This document shows, one piece after another, positions 1 through 8,706 of a stretch of DNA of 16,454 bases. The position numbers and the translations under genes are program-made. Within the stretch, counting starts at the first letter, position 1; every line of letters starts with the position of its first letter. Origin of the DNA: Flavobacterium psychrophilum (GTDB lineage Bacteria; Bacteroidota; Bacteroidia; Flavobacteriales; Flavobacteriaceae); contig DZAU01000049.1 in NCBI GenBank assembly GCA_022729635.1, positions 1 to 16,454 on the forward strand, in the 5' to 3' direction. The notes under the pieces are model-generated. The model was not told the origin of the DNA, searched no databases, and saw only the letters and a list, made by a program, of their open reading frames with translations.

Positions 1-142
1 TTGTTGTTGCTTTAACACTGGCAATTTCAACTGATTTTCCTTTGTCTTTATTTCCGATAACCCCTGTTTTAGAAAGTACTATTAATAGGGCAATCAACGC
101 AATTACTCCGCCAATTATAAAATAAATGGTTTTTTTTGACAT
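1..142 (-). CDS. RND/ABC efflux periplasmic adaptor (HlyD/MacA-like), 5' part only
   Basis: Only the first 47 codons are inside the window; the gene continues past the left edge. The product starts MSKKTIYFIIGGVIALIALL, a short basic N-terminus followed by one membrane anchor (about residues 5-24), and then a polar stretch with KGKSVEIASVKATT. This layout is usual for the inner-membrane-anchored adaptor of tripartite pumps, just before its first beta/lipoyl segment. The start lies 6 bp downstream of the TolC gene stop, so it is probably co-transcribed with the exporter. It would be the second adaptor in this operon, since another full adaptor lies before TolC. The family is inferred from the N-terminus and context only. 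Confidence 0.7.
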   Translation of the reverse strand, partial: MSKKTIYFIIGGVIALIALLIVLSKTGVIGNKDKGKSVEIASVKATT

Positions 143-148
143 AATGAA

Positions 149-1507
149 TTAGTTTTTTATGATTGGTATTCCAAAATAGAATTCCAATATTTTAATTTTA
201 AAAATATAATCGTATTTCGTTCTCAACACTTCCGATTGTGCAAAGGAAAGTAGCGTTTGCGACTGATTAAAATCGAAAGAATTCATCATTCCCACAGCAT
301 ATTTTTCTTTGGCATAATTGTAGGCTTCTTGTCTGGCATCTAAAGCCGAAAGAGCAGATTCATACGCATTCAAACCGCCTTTGGCATCTGTAAATGCGGT
401 ATAAACATTTCTTTGCAAAGTTAATTCTTCTTGTTCGACTGCAATTTTTGATTTTTCTAAACTTACTTTGGAACGTTCTACATTATTTCTTGCTGACCAA
501 CCATTAAAGACAGGAATCGATAATTGTGCACCAAAGGCTTGTCCTCTATTATCGGTAAACTGTTGCCCGAAAGGATCTGCTGGCTTAGAGGTTCCTGTTT
601 GAAAATCATAGCTGTCTGCATACGAAATTCTTGTATTAATATTGTAAAACCCTTGCAATGTGGGTTGAAAACCACCTTTGGCAATGGCTACATTTTTTTC
701 GGCGATTTCTAAATTGGTTTTAGCAATTTTCAATTCTGTTCTTTCCTCTTTCGCTTTGTCGTAAATAGCGATTGGGGTTTGTGCCAAAATGTTATTTTCG
801 TCTTTTGCTGAAGTGTCATCAGTTACGTCAAAATCATAAAATTCTTTTAACTGTAACAATTGAGCCAAACTCAATTTCGAAATCAACAAAGCGTTTTCGG
901 CTGTGATTACATTTTGATTGTCTGAAGCCACCGTCGCTTTAATGTCCAGCAAATCACCACGCGGAACAGAACCCGCTTTTACTAATTCTTCGGATCGAGC
1001 CAGTTGTTTTTCGTTAATGGCTTTTTGTTCTTGTTTCACTTTTAAATTTTCTTTATTAAAAAGCACTTGCAAGAATGCATTGGCAACATTTAAAGCTACA
1101 TCTTCTTGCATTTTTGTCAATTGATATTTAGCTGCAAGAATCGAAAGATTAGCTTTTCGTAAGGCGTTTTGATTTTGCATTCCTTTATAAATGTCAAAGC
1201 CAACTCCTGCTCCCATTGAAGAATATTGAGTGGTTTGATTTCTTAAAAGTCCTGTGGTTGGGTCTTGATTTAAACCTACATTCCAAGAGTGGGAAGCATT
1301 AGAATTTAAGGATGGGATAAAATTCCCGATGGCTCCTTTTTTGTCAATGTCAGCCGTTTTAGTGTCTAATTCGGTTTGTTTGATGGAAATATTATTATCT
1401 ATGGCATATTTTACGCATTCTTCTAAGGTCCATTTTTTTGTTTGAGCCTGAATAGACAAGCTAAATAATAGGATAAAAACGAAAGGGATACAACTATTCT
1501 TTTTCAT
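149..1507 (-). CDS. TolC family outer-membrane efflux channel
   Basis: Outer-membrane channel of a tripartite exporter. The product of about 452 residues has an N-terminal signal peptide (MKKNSCIPFVFILLFSLSIQAQ), then TKKWTLEECVKYAIDNN, the typical first helix of TolC/OEP proteins. Two long alternating alpha-helical and beta segments follow. The usual internal duplication shows: one half ends near SLAQLLQLKEF and the second contains IPVFNGWSARNNVERSK and QEAYNYAKEKYAVGMMNSFDFNQSQ. An upstream in-frame ATG at 1531 would add MLRFYSKY before the signal peptide. I prefer 1507 because the signal peptide then starts with MKK and a TAnnTTTG promoter motif overlaps the longer start. Its neighbours are adaptor genes on both sides. 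The substrate is unknown. Confidence 0.93.
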   Translation of the reverse strand: MKKNSCIPFVFILLFSLSIQAQTKKWTLEECVKYAIDNNISIKQTELDTKTADIDKKGAIGNFIPSLNSNASHSWNVGLNQDPTTGLLRNQTTQYSSMGAGVGFDIYKGMQNQNALRKANLSILAAKYQLTKMQEDVALNVANAFLQVLFNKENLKVKQEQKAINEKQLARSEELVKAGSVPRGDLLDIKATVASDNQNVITAENALLISKLSLAQLLQLKEFYDFDVTDDTSAKDENNILAQTPIAIYDKAKEERTELKIAKTNLEIAEKNVAIAKGGFQPTLQGFYNINTRISYADSYDFQTGTSKPADPFGQQFTDNRGQAFGAQLSIPVFNGWSARNNVERSKVSLEKSKIAVEQEELTLQRNVYTAFTDAKGGLNAYESALSALDARQEAYNYAKEKYAVGMMNSFDFNQSQTLLSFAQSEVLRTKYDYIFKIKILEFYFGIPIIKN

Positions 1508-1528
1508 ATATTTTGAATAAAAGCGTAG

Positions 1529-1536
1529 CAAAGGTA
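1529..1536 (-). promoter_or_regulatory. Possible Bacteroidota -7 promoter element before the TolC gene
   Basis: The minus strand reads TACCTTTG, an exact match to the Bacteroidota sigma-A -7 consensus TAnnTTTG, 21 bp before the preferred TolC start. No clear TTTG -33 box lies at 19-20 bp spacing, so this may be a weak internal promoter inside the operon or a chance match. Confidence 0.35.
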
Positions 1537-1588
1537 CTACACAAAATTAAAATTGTTTTATAACTTGAATTCTTTTTTTATGATGTGT

Positions 1589-2704
1589 TTATGGTTTTGC
1601 TTCTTCTACTTTCAAACCCTGATTCCAAACTTTTATTTTATCAGAAGTTTTGAGTCCGCTTTTAATTTCTACATAAATCCCGTCGCTAACTCCCAGAACA
1701 AGATCTTTCCTGACGAATTTTTGACTTGTGGTTTCCACTTCTACAAAAGGTTTTTGGGTTTTACTGTCAAATTGCACTAATGCTTCTTTTATGGCTAAAA
1801 CTTTATCGGCTTTTTCTAAAATAATCGAAGCATTAGCACTCAATCCCGCTCTGATAAAGGTATCGTCTCTATTTAATAATGACGCTTTTATTTCGAATTG
1901 GATGGCTCCGTTTTCGGCTACTCCTTTTGGAGCAATATCGGTTAAAACGGCATCAAACTTTTTGTTCTCGATAGCTCCAACTGTAATTTCGATAGGCAAG
2001 TCTATTTTAATTTTTCCTACTTCAGATTCGTCTATTTTGCCTACGAATATCATTCGTCCTACATCGGCAACACTAGCAATAGTAGTCCCTTCGTTGAAAT
2101 TATTACTTTCGATTACCTGATTTCCTACTTTCACCGGAACTGCAAGCACCATTCCGTTTACGGTGGAACGAATTAAAGTATTGGCATAGTTTCCAAGACC
2201 AGAAGTTGTTCCTGTTTTTGCAATGTCATAATCCTGTTTAGCAGCAGCGTAATTTTGTTTGGCTTGTTTGTAAGCCACTTGTGCCGCATCAAAATCATTG
2301 GCAGAAATCACGCCTTTGTCAAACAATGTTTTTTGTCTTTGAAATAATTTTTCCTGATTGTCCAGATTTATTTTGGCGGTTTGAACCTGATTTTGGGTAT
2401 TACTCAAATTCGAAACATTGGCAACCACTTTGATTTTGGCAATTAAATCTCCTGCTTTGATGGTTTGCCCAGCTTTGATATAAACTTCTTCAATTATCCC
2501 AGAAATGTTTGGTTTTATTAGAACTTCCTCGTCTGGAACGATATTTCCTGTGGCAATGGTGTTCTTGATAATTGTTTTAATTTCAGTTTTATCTGTTTCA
2601 AAAACAACTGGAGATTCTTGGTTTTTGGCATACAAATAATACAATGCCCCGAAAAACACTATTGCTATAAAAATTAATATTGTTATGGTTACTCCTTTTT
2701 TCAT
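1589..2704 (-). CDS. Efflux periplasmic adaptor subunit (HlyD/MacA family)
   Basis: A 371-residue membrane-fusion protein linking the inner-membrane transporter to the TolC channel. Residues 5-25 form the single membrane anchor. The stretch around 45-93 (ATGNIVPDEEVLIKPNISG, then VYIKAGQTIKAGDLIAKI) is the first half of the lipoyl domain. Residues 97-166 (TQNQVQTAKINLDNQEKLFQ and onward) form the alpha-helical coiled-coil hairpin. From about 175 the second lipoyl half (LIRSTVNGMVLAVPVKVGNQV) leads into the beta-barrel and membrane-proximal domains. Length and order fit MacA. It lies 73 bp downstream of a permease gene and 81 bp upstream of the TolC start on the same strand, so it is most likely the adaptor for that ABC transporter. 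Confidence 0.92.
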   Translation of the reverse strand: MKKGVTITILIFIAIVFFGALYYLYAKNQESPVVFETDKTEIKTIIKNTIATGNIVPDEEVLIKPNISGIIEEVYIKAGQTIKAGDLIAKIKVVANVSNLSNTQNQVQTAKINLDNQEKLFQRQKTLFDKGVISANDFDAAQVAYKQAKQNYAAAKQDYDIAKTGTTSGLGNYANTLIRSTVNGMVLAVPVKVGNQVIESNNFNEGTTIASVADVGRMIFVGKIDESEVGKIKIDLPIEITVGAIENKKFDAVLTDIAPKGVAENGAIQFEIKASLLNRDDTFIRAGLSANASIILEKADKVLAIKEALVQFDSKTQKPFVEVETTSQKFVRKDLVLGVSDGIYVEIKSGLKTSDKIKVWNQGLKVEEAKP

Positions 2705-2777
2705 TTTTGATGATTTTAATTTGTTCTTTATTTATATATTCTATTTTCTATGCCAACAATTCCGGGTCAGTGGGCTT

Positions 2778-4046
2778 TTATTCTGTTCTTAATGCATCAA
2801 CAGGTTTTACTTTTATGGCGGTTTGAGCCGGTATGAATCCTGCCAATAATCCGGAGCCAACTAATATAATTAAGGCAAAAAACACTACTGGCAAATCGAC
2901 ACTTGGGTTGGCAAACATTGAACCTTCGGTTGGCATTGAGTCCAAAATTTTATTAACTACTATCAAAACTCCTGTTGCAGCTGCTATTCCTAACATTCCT
3001 GCTGAAATAGTCAAAAAGATGGATTCTAATAATATTTGCGAACGAATAGCTCCTGGTGTTGCACCCAAAGCTCTTCGGATTCCGATTTCCTTAGTTCTTT
3101 CTTTTACAACAATTAGCATAATATTTGAAATTCCGATTACCCCTGAGAGTAAAACCAAAGTTCCAACGAAATAAGCGATGAATCTTAGTATGGAAAACAA
3201 ACCGAGAATCTTAGCAAATTGCTCGTATAAATCAAAATTTCCTATGGCTCTTTCATCATCAGGACTTATGGAATGTCTGGCTTTCATAAACTCTAAAATT
3301 TGAGGTTTCAATTCGGTTATTGAAGCTTCATCTTTAGCAGTTATCGCCATCCAACCTACTTTATCCCCCAAATTAAAAGCTTGTTGAAAAGTGGTGAAGG
3401 GCATGAAAATATTTTTTTGCTGTTCTTCAGCATTCCCATCATTTCCGTTTGCTTTTTTCTTATAAACCCCAACAACCATAAAATTCACCCCATTTACTTT
3501 TATGTAAGTGCCAATAACTTCCTCTGCTTTTTCATACAATCCATCAATCACACCTGGTCCAATTACGGCTACTTTTCGACTCAATTCTATATCCTGATAA
3601 TTGATAAATCGCCCTTTTATAATGTCCATTGACTCCTGTTTTACATACTCAGGATAATCTCCATAAACACTGTAAGCTGCTGTTTTTGTTCCTCTAACTA
3701 CGTTATTTCCTCCTCTAAAACCTCCCAATTGATTTCTAGGAGAAACATACAAAAGGTCTGGGAATTTTTCTTTCAATGCTGGAACATCACTATTTTGAAA
3801 ACTAAACTGTCTGGTTTTAGGAAGTCCTTTATACGGTTTTGAAGTGGCTTGAGTCCACATAAACATCGTGTTTGTTGCCATTCCGGAAAAACCTTGCTTC
3901 ACTCCATTTTCTAATCCATTTCCGGCAGCAAGCAATATTACCAATATAAATATTCCCCAGAAAACACCAAAAGCGGTTAGTATTGTCCGGAACGTATTTG
4001 CGGTCAATGCTTCTAAAATTTCATCCCATTTGTCTCTGTCAAACAT
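2778..4046 (-). CDS. ABC transporter permease (MacB/FtsX type), second of two
   Basis: A 422-residue inner-membrane permease. It has a cytoplasmic amphipathic N-terminus (MFDRDKWDEILEALTANTFR), a first membrane helix at about residues 22-42, a large MacB-like periplasmic domain, and three C-terminal membrane helices with the FtsX signature ERTKEIGIRRALGATPGAI between the second and third helices. It ends in the family's usual KVKPVDALRTE tail. No nucleotide-binding domain is fused, unlike canonical MacB; the separate ATPase encoded upstream would power it. It lies 2 bp after the first permease gene. It aligns with that gene across its length, so the two probably form a heterodimer. Confidence 0.92.
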   Translation of the reverse strand: MFDRDKWDEILEALTANTFRTILTAFGVFWGIFILVILLAAGNGLENGVKQGFSGMATNTMFMWTQATSKPYKGLPKTRQFSFQNSDVPALKEKFPDLLYVSPRNQLGGFRGGNNVVRGTKTAAYSVYGDYPEYVKQESMDIIKGRFINYQDIELSRKVAVIGPGVIDGLYEKAEEVIGTYIKVNGVNFMVVGVYKKKANGNDGNAEEQQKNIFMPFTTFQQAFNLGDKVGWMAITAKDEASITELKPQILEFMKARHSISPDDERAIGNFDLYEQFAKILGLFSILRFIAYFVGTLVLLSGVIGISNIMLIVVKERTKEIGIRRALGATPGAIRSQILLESIFLTISAGMLGIAAATGVLIVVNKILDSMPTEGSMFANPSVDLPVVFFALIILVGSGLLAGFIPAQTAIKVKPVDALRTE

Positions 4047-4048
4047 AA

Positions 4049-5296
4049 TTATTCGTCTCTAAGTGCTACAATAGGTTTTATTTTTGCTGCTTTGTAAGCC
4101 GGAACAAAACCAGCCAATGCTCCTGCAAATATTAACAATCCCAAAGTGGTTAATGCAATGGTAAAATTGACTTCAGGATTCAAAAAATAGTCACTTTTTA
4201 TCTGCGGACCAACTAATTCTAAAAGCGCCAAACTGGACAAAAGTCCAATAAAACCAGCAATTGTGGTAATAAAAATGGATTCGTGCAAAATCATTCCAAT
4301 GATGGAAAGTGGCGTTGCTCCAAGTGCTTTTCTAATTCCAATTTCCTTAGTTCTTTCCTTTACAATAATCAACATAATATTGCTTACTCCCACAACTCCG
4401 GCAATGATGGTGCAAATTCCTACCCACCAAAAAAACAATCGGATATACAAATTCAAATCATAGAACTGTTTGATGTTTTCAACTGTGCTATTGATTCCTA
4501 TGGCGTTTGTATCATCTGGAGCAACCGTGTTTTTACCTTTTAATAATTGGCCTATTCCTTCAGTAAATTTCTTGGATTCCGCCAAAGCTTCTTCGTAAGT
4601 GTCTTTTTTGTGTAATGTAAAAGACATGTCATTTATTTTATCACTTCCGCTTCCAAAAACTTGTTGAATCGTTGTGACTGGCAAATAGGTTCTGGTTTCT
4701 TCTCTTTCTCCTCCCGGATCAGTAAAAACACCAACCACTTCAAATTTCACATTATTAATGGCAATTTGTTCTCCTATTGGGTCTTTTTCTTTGAACAAAT
4801 CTTGTTTCAATTTTTGCCCAATAACAGCTATTTTTCTACCATTCTTAATATCAATGAGATTAACAAATCTTCCTTGTGTGATGGTTACTTTTTCGATAGC
4901 TTGATGATCTGGAGAAACTCCCTGACAATCATAGTTTCCGGTTTCTTTACCATAAACGATATTCCCATTCCAAATATTAAATTTGGAACTTTTCTTGTCT
5001 ATTTGATCTTCAAATTTTTGTTTAGATACTTCAAAATCACTATTGCGCAACTGAATACGTCTTCCAGGATTCAATCCTTTGTATTCTTTAGTTGTTGTTC
5101 CAGCCCAAATCCAAATAACCCCATCGGCATCATTTTCGAACTGTTTGGCAATTCCGTTTTCAAGTCCTTTTCCGGCACCGAGAAGAATAACCAAAATAAA
5201 AATCCCCGAAGCCACAGAGGTTCCCGTGAGAAATGTTCTCATTTTGTTTTTGGCAATAGCCTCAAAAATTTCCTGCCAGCGTTCAATATTAAACAT
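4049..5296 (-). CDS. ABC transporter permease (MacB/FtsX type), first of two
   Basis: A 415-residue permease with the same plan as its downstream neighbour: amphipathic start MFNIERWQEIFEAIAKNKMR, a first membrane helix near residues 22-42, a MacB-type periplasmic domain, then three C-terminal helices with ERTKEIGIRKALGATPLSI. It ends KIKPIVALRDE. Its ATG overlaps the ATPase stop by 8 bases (ATGTTTAA), which points to translational coupling and a fixed stoichiometry with the ATPase. The periplasmic domains of the two permeases diverge much more than the membrane parts, which fits asymmetric roles. The substrate cannot be read from the sequence. Confidence 0.92.
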   Translation of the reverse strand: MFNIERWQEIFEAIAKNKMRTFLTGTSVASGIFILVILLGAGKGLENGIAKQFENDADGVIWIWAGTTTKEYKGLNPGRRIQLRNSDFEVSKQKFEDQIDKKSSKFNIWNGNIVYGKETGNYDCQGVSPDHQAIEKVTITQGRFVNLIDIKNGRKIAVIGQKLKQDLFKEKDPIGEQIAINNVKFEVVGVFTDPGGEREETRTYLPVTTIQQVFGSGSDKINDMSFTLHKKDTYEEALAESKKFTEGIGQLLKGKNTVAPDDTNAIGINSTVENIKQFYDLNLYIRLFFWWVGICTIIAGVVGVSNIMLIIVKERTKEIGIRKALGATPLSIIGMILHESIFITTIAGFIGLLSSLALLELVGPQIKSDYFLNPEVNFTIALTTLGLLIFAGALAGFVPAYKAAKIKPIVALRDE

Positions 5297-5990
5297 AGCT
5301 TTTGGCTCTTACTTGTTCCACATATTTATCATCGATGATTATTCCGTCTTTTAGAACCACGTTTCTTTTGCACATGGCGGCAATATCAGGTTCGTGAGTT
5401 ACAATCAAAATCGTTTTTCCTTCGTCATTTATTCCTTGTAATAACTCCATAACTTCATAGGAAGTCACAGTATCCAAAGCTCCTGTTGGCTCATCCGCTA
5501 ATAAAACTTTAGGATTCGAAGCTAATGCTCTGGCAATGGCAACACGTTGTTTTTGTCCTCCAGAAAGTTCACTAGGCAAATGATGCGAATGCGAAACCAA
5601 ACCTACTTTTTCTAGATAACGCATTGCAATTTCGTTACGTGCTGCCCTTTTAATTCCTTGGTAATACAACGGCATTGCCACATTATCCAAGGCAGATTTA
5701 TAATTTATCAAATTGAATGATTGGAAGACAAAACCCAGAAACTGGTTTCTGTATTTAGAAGCAATTGTTTCATTCAAATTTTTTATGGGCATTTTATCCA
5801 AAATATATTCACCAGAATCTGCTTCGTCAAGGATTCCCAAGATGTTCAATAATGTAGATTTTCCGGAACCGGACGAACCCATAATAGCAACTAACTCTCC
5901 TTCTTTGATGTTGAAATTGATTCCTTTTAGGACATGCAATTCAGAACCTCCTACATTATACGATTTATGCAAGTCTTTAATTTCAATCAT
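5289..5990 (-). CDS. ABC transporter ATP-binding protein (MacB/LolD-type)
   Basis: The 233-residue ATPase that powers the exporter. All catalytic motifs are present: Walker A GSSGSGKST (residues 38-46), Q-loop Q90, signature LSGGQ (142-146), Walker B VLLADE with catalytic E167, D-loop (ALD, 171-173) and switch H199. The length and the MxNxxxPLYYQGI-type segment fit the MacB/LolD/FtsE subfamily, which usually drives mechanotransmission rather than transport through the membrane part. It is the first gene of the operon and overlaps the first permease by 8 bp. The 166 bp between it and the divergent DUF4403 gene must hold the operon promoter, but no exact TAnnTTTG was found there on this strand. 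Confidence 0.95.
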   Translation of the reverse strand: MIEIKDLHKSYNVGGSELHVLKGINFNIKEGELVAIMGSSGSGKSTLLNILGILDEADSGEYILDKMPIKNLNETIASKYRNQFLGFVFQSFNLINYKSALDNVAMPLYYQGIKRAARNEIAMRYLEKVGLVSHSHHLPSELSGGQKQRVAIARALASNPKVLLADEPTGALDTVTSYEVMELLQGINDEGKTILIVTHEPDIAAMCKRNVVLKDGIIIDDKYVEQVRAKSYV

Positions 5991-6132
5991 ATCTGAGTAA
6001 TTTGAAACAATATTAATTATTTTGGAAAAGAAATTGTAATAAGAAAACGTTAATAGTCTTACGCTTAAAAAGGAATAAGACTTATTTAAATTGAAAATGT
6101 TACAGTTTATCCAAAAAATTTATTTGTTTTGT

Positions 6133-6140
6133 TAATTTTG
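6133..6140 (+). promoter_or_regulatory. Putative -7 element of the DUF4403 gene
   Basis: TAATTTTG matches TAnnTTTG and ends 16 bp before the ATG at 6157. This would give a very short leader. No matching TTTG -33 box was seen at the expected spacing, so this is a moderate call. Confidence 0.4.
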
Positions 6141-6156
6141 CCATTCAAACCAAAAT

Positions 6157-7557
6157 ATGATGCTTAAATTATTTCCTTTACTGTTTGTTTTCCTGATTAT
6201 TTTCCTGATTTCGAGTTGTTCCACATCTAATAAAATAGCGGCACTAAAACCTGAACCAGACAACGCCAGTCCATTGATTTATGAAAGCGCTCCTTCCTTT
6301 ATCAATTTGCCTATTAGTGTTAAACTAAAAGATGTCGAAAACCAGACGAATGTGCTTTTGAATGGCTTAATTTATGAAGACAATAACATTGAAGACGACA
6401 ATATTGAAATGAAAATTTGGAAACTGGCTCCAATTTCTATTACAAATGAAGCTGGAAAAATAAAAACAGTCTTGCCCTTGAAAGCTATAATTAAATACCG
6501 AATTGGAACCAAAACTTTGGGTGTTGAATTGTATAATACTAAAGAGCTTAATCTTAACGGCGTGATAACTTTGGTAAGCGATGCGGCATTGACCAATTGG
6601 AAACTCAACACTAAAACTGAATTAAAATCACTAGAATGGAACGAAAGTCCCACGATGGTTGTTTTTGGGAAAAATGTTCCCGTTACCTATCTCATCAATC
6701 CTTCCATAAAAATTTTCAGATCAAAAATTGAGAAGAAAATAGACGATGCTATTGAAAAATCGATGGATTTCAAGCCCAATGTTTTGATGGCATTAGAAAA
6801 AATTTGTTCCCCTTTTCAAATGAGCGAAGCCTACCAAAGTTGGCTTCAAGTGGTTCCAATTGAAATTTATTCGACCAATGCCAAACTCAAAAACGATTCC
6901 TTTTTGATGGAAATGGGAATGAAATGTACGATGGAAACTTTGATAGGAAACAAGCCCGAATCAAAATTTGACGCAACTAAAATCGTGCTGAAACCTGTAA
7001 CCAGAATACCAAATCAGATTTCGGCAAATATTGCAGCTGTTTCAACTTTTGCTGAGGCTTCAAAAATAATGACCAAGAATTTTGCCGGACAAGAATTTAG
7101 TTCCGGAAGCAAGAAAGTTATTGTTCAAAAAGTGGATATTTGGCATAAAGAAGGCAAGATGGTCATCGCTCTAGGCGTATTGGGAACCGTAAACGGAACG
7201 CTATATTTGACTGGATTTCCACAATATAACGAACAAACAAAAGAACTGTTTTTTGACAAAATGGATTACGCATTGGACACAAAAAGTAAATTAATGCGAA
7301 CTGCGAACTGGCTCGCACAAGGTTTAGTTTTGAGAAAAATTCAAGAAAGTTGTCGCTATTCCATCGTTCCTAATCTGGAAGAAGGGAAACAAAATATGGC
7401 GACTTATTTAAAAAATTATTCGCCAATGCCTGGTGTTTTCGTCAACGGTAAAATGGAGGATATTCAATTCCAGAAAATTCAATTGACAAACAAAGCTATC
7501 GTTGCCTTTATAAAAGTAAATGGAACCGTGAGTGTTGCTGTAGATGGGTTGAAATAA
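6157..7557 (+). CDS. DUF4403 family lipoprotein
   Basis: A 466-residue exported protein that I recognise as DUF4403 family; its function is not established. The N-terminus is a lipoprotein signal peptide: a hydrophobic run to about residue 17, then lipobox I-S-S-C with C21 as the lipidated cysteine, and STSN after it. The family-like body follows: an early beta-rich region with INLPISVKLKDVENQTN and a two-domain layout to the C-terminus (GVFVNGKMEDIQFQKIQL, then VNGTVSVAVDGL). The start could be either of two adjacent ATGs (6157 or 6160). It is transcribed divergently from the export operon with a 166 bp shared upstream region, so a functional link is possible but unproven. Confidence 0.85.
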   Translation: MMLKLFPLLFVFLIIFLISSCSTSNKIAALKPEPDNASPLIYESAPSFINLPISVKLKDVENQTNVLLNGLIYEDNNIEDDNIEMKIWKLAPISITNEAGKIKTVLPLKAIIKYRIGTKTLGVELYNTKELNLNGVITLVSDAALTNWKLNTKTELKSLEWNESPTMVVFGKNVPVTYLINPSIKIFRSKIEKKIDDAIEKSMDFKPNVLMALEKICSPFQMSEAYQSWLQVVPIEIYSTNAKLKNDSFLMEMGMKCTMETLIGNKPESKFDATKIVLKPVTRIPNQISANIAAVSTFAEASKIMTKNFAGQEFSSGSKKVIVQKVDIWHKEGKMVIALGVLGTVNGTLYLTGFPQYNEQTKELFFDKMDYALDTKSKLMRTANWLAQGLVLRKIQESCRYSIVPNLEEGKQNMATYLKNYSPMPGVFVNGKMEDIQFQKIQLTNKAIVAFIKVNGTVSVAVDGLK

Positions 7558-7578
7558 TTTTAGATTGCAGATTGATTA

Positions 7579-8613
7579 TTATTTCAATTTTAGAGTGAAG
7601 TTCTCAATAATTTCATCGATTTTTGCCCCATAAATTTTTGAAGCATTTTCATAAGTTTGATTTTCATTTAATTGCAAGAATTTCTCCTTGTCATATTTAA
7701 CCAATAAATCCACAAAAGCTCCTGCAATTGGATAAAGAATATCATCTGCTAATTTGGTCTGGTTTTTCCAAATTTCTTTTATGTCAATCGGATTGTTTTT
7801 ATAAACTTTTTGTGCATTTTGTAGTTTATTATTTTTTTGTTTATCAAAACAAACACCAATTCCTTCGTTGATGAATTTTGTTCTGAAGTTGATATTATTT
7901 TTCCAAAATGAAATATTATGCGCAATTTCGTGCCCAGGGGTTTGAGCTAAACGGTTATGTGAAATACATAAAACAGAATCTGAAAAGCCAAGATTTCTAT
8001 TTAAAACAGCATTGAAACTTTCGTTTAAATCCCAAACAAAAAAGTCGATTTTCTTTGGCAGATTTGAATTAAAAAAGGAATTGATTTCTTCAAAAGCATT
8101 TTGTCTCGTTTTTACAATTCTTTCAATTTCTTGTTCACTGATTTTATCTTCAAAATGAAAAATGATGTTTTTTGATTCTCGAATTTTCCAATTTTTAAAA
8201 AATTCATCTAATCCTGTTAACATTCCAAATTTCTTCAGTTCTTTCACTGAATTTTTTGTCCCACTAATTTTAAGAGCTTCCTTATAATTCTTTTTAGCAT
8301 CCTCAATATTTCCAACACCAAAACTGTTTTTTGCAGTTTCCAAAAATGTCCAAGATTTTTGCCAATCTTCTTTCATCAACTTTTTTGCACTTTCGAGATA
8401 AGGAATTGCGTTTTTAAAGTTTCCTCTTTCGTTTTCTGCTTTTGCTATGAACAAGATAGTTTCAAAATCTTTTGGTTCGGTTTCTAAAATTTTATTCCCG
8501 ATTTCTATTGTTTTATCAAAATTGCCTTTCCAAAAATTTTCAGCCATTTCTTTTTGTTGAGAAAACGCTAAAACAGAGCAGAATAGAAGTAAAAATAAAA
8601 TAGTTCTTTTCAT
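7579..8613 (-). CDS. Secreted TPR protein with HEIAH metallopeptidase-like domain
   Basis: A 344-residue exported protein. Residues 1-19 are a signal peptide (MKRTILFLLLFCSVLAFSQ). Residues 22-120 hold TPR-like helical repeats (NFDKTIEIGNKILETEPKDF, NFKNAIPYLESAKKL, NIEDAKKNYKEALKIS). The C-terminal half has the zinc motif H228-E229-I-A-H232 and, 18 residues later, INEGIG with E250, the likely third ligand. This is the gluzincin arrangement seen in peptidase MA-like families. A real protease or a degenerate sensor are both possible. It is monocistronic: the previous gene points toward it from the other strand, and a repeat hairpin separates it from the next gene. No substrate can be named. 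Confidence 0.8.
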   Translation of the reverse strand: MKRTILFLLLFCSVLAFSQQKEMAENFWKGNFDKTIEIGNKILETEPKDFETILFIAKAENERGNFKNAIPYLESAKKLMKEDWQKSWTFLETAKNSFGVGNIEDAKKNYKEALKISGTKNSVKELKKFGMLTGLDEFFKNWKIRESKNIIFHFEDKISEQEIERIVKTRQNAFEEINSFFNSNLPKKIDFFVWDLNESFNAVLNRNLGFSDSVLCISHNRLAQTPGHEIAHNISFWKNNINFRTKFINEGIGVCFDKQKNNKLQNAQKVYKNNPIDIKEIWKNQTKLADDILYPIAGAFVDLLVKYDKEKFLQLNENQTYENASKIYGAKIDEIIENFTLKLK

Positions 8614-8665
8614 TTGTACGTTGTGTTTTTTAATAATTGAAGATTGCGGATTTTAGATTTGAATT

Positions 8666-8700
8666 AAACCTCAAAGGTTTTTTTTAAACCTTTGAGGTTT
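8666..8700. repeat. Perfect 15-bp inverted repeat hairpin (AAACCTCAAAGGTTT), likely terminator
   Basis: Arm 8666-8680 (AAACCTCAAAGGTTT) is perfectly complementary to arm 8686-8700, with a five-T loop. It sits just past the stop of the CAMC gene (8707) and before the metallopeptidase gene start, so it probably ends the oxidase-assembly transcript. From memory, the same AAACCT(T)TGAGGTTT motif is a common intergenic hairpin in flavobacterial genomes; that is recall, not a search. Confidence 0.7.
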
Positions 8701-8706
8701 GTAAAT

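Noticed and set aside
1728..2120. 130-codon open frame on the plus strand
   Set aside because: It is antisense to the adaptor gene and shows no recognisable domain.
4661..5338. 225-codon open frame on the plus strand
   Set aside because: It is antisense to a clear FtsX-type permease; its composition (S, F and N rich) is that of a reverse-frame shadow.
5991..6156. Riboswitch or structured leader before the exporter operon
   Set aside because: The spacer is short and A/T-rich with no stable conserved stem; only ordinary promoter sequence is expected there.
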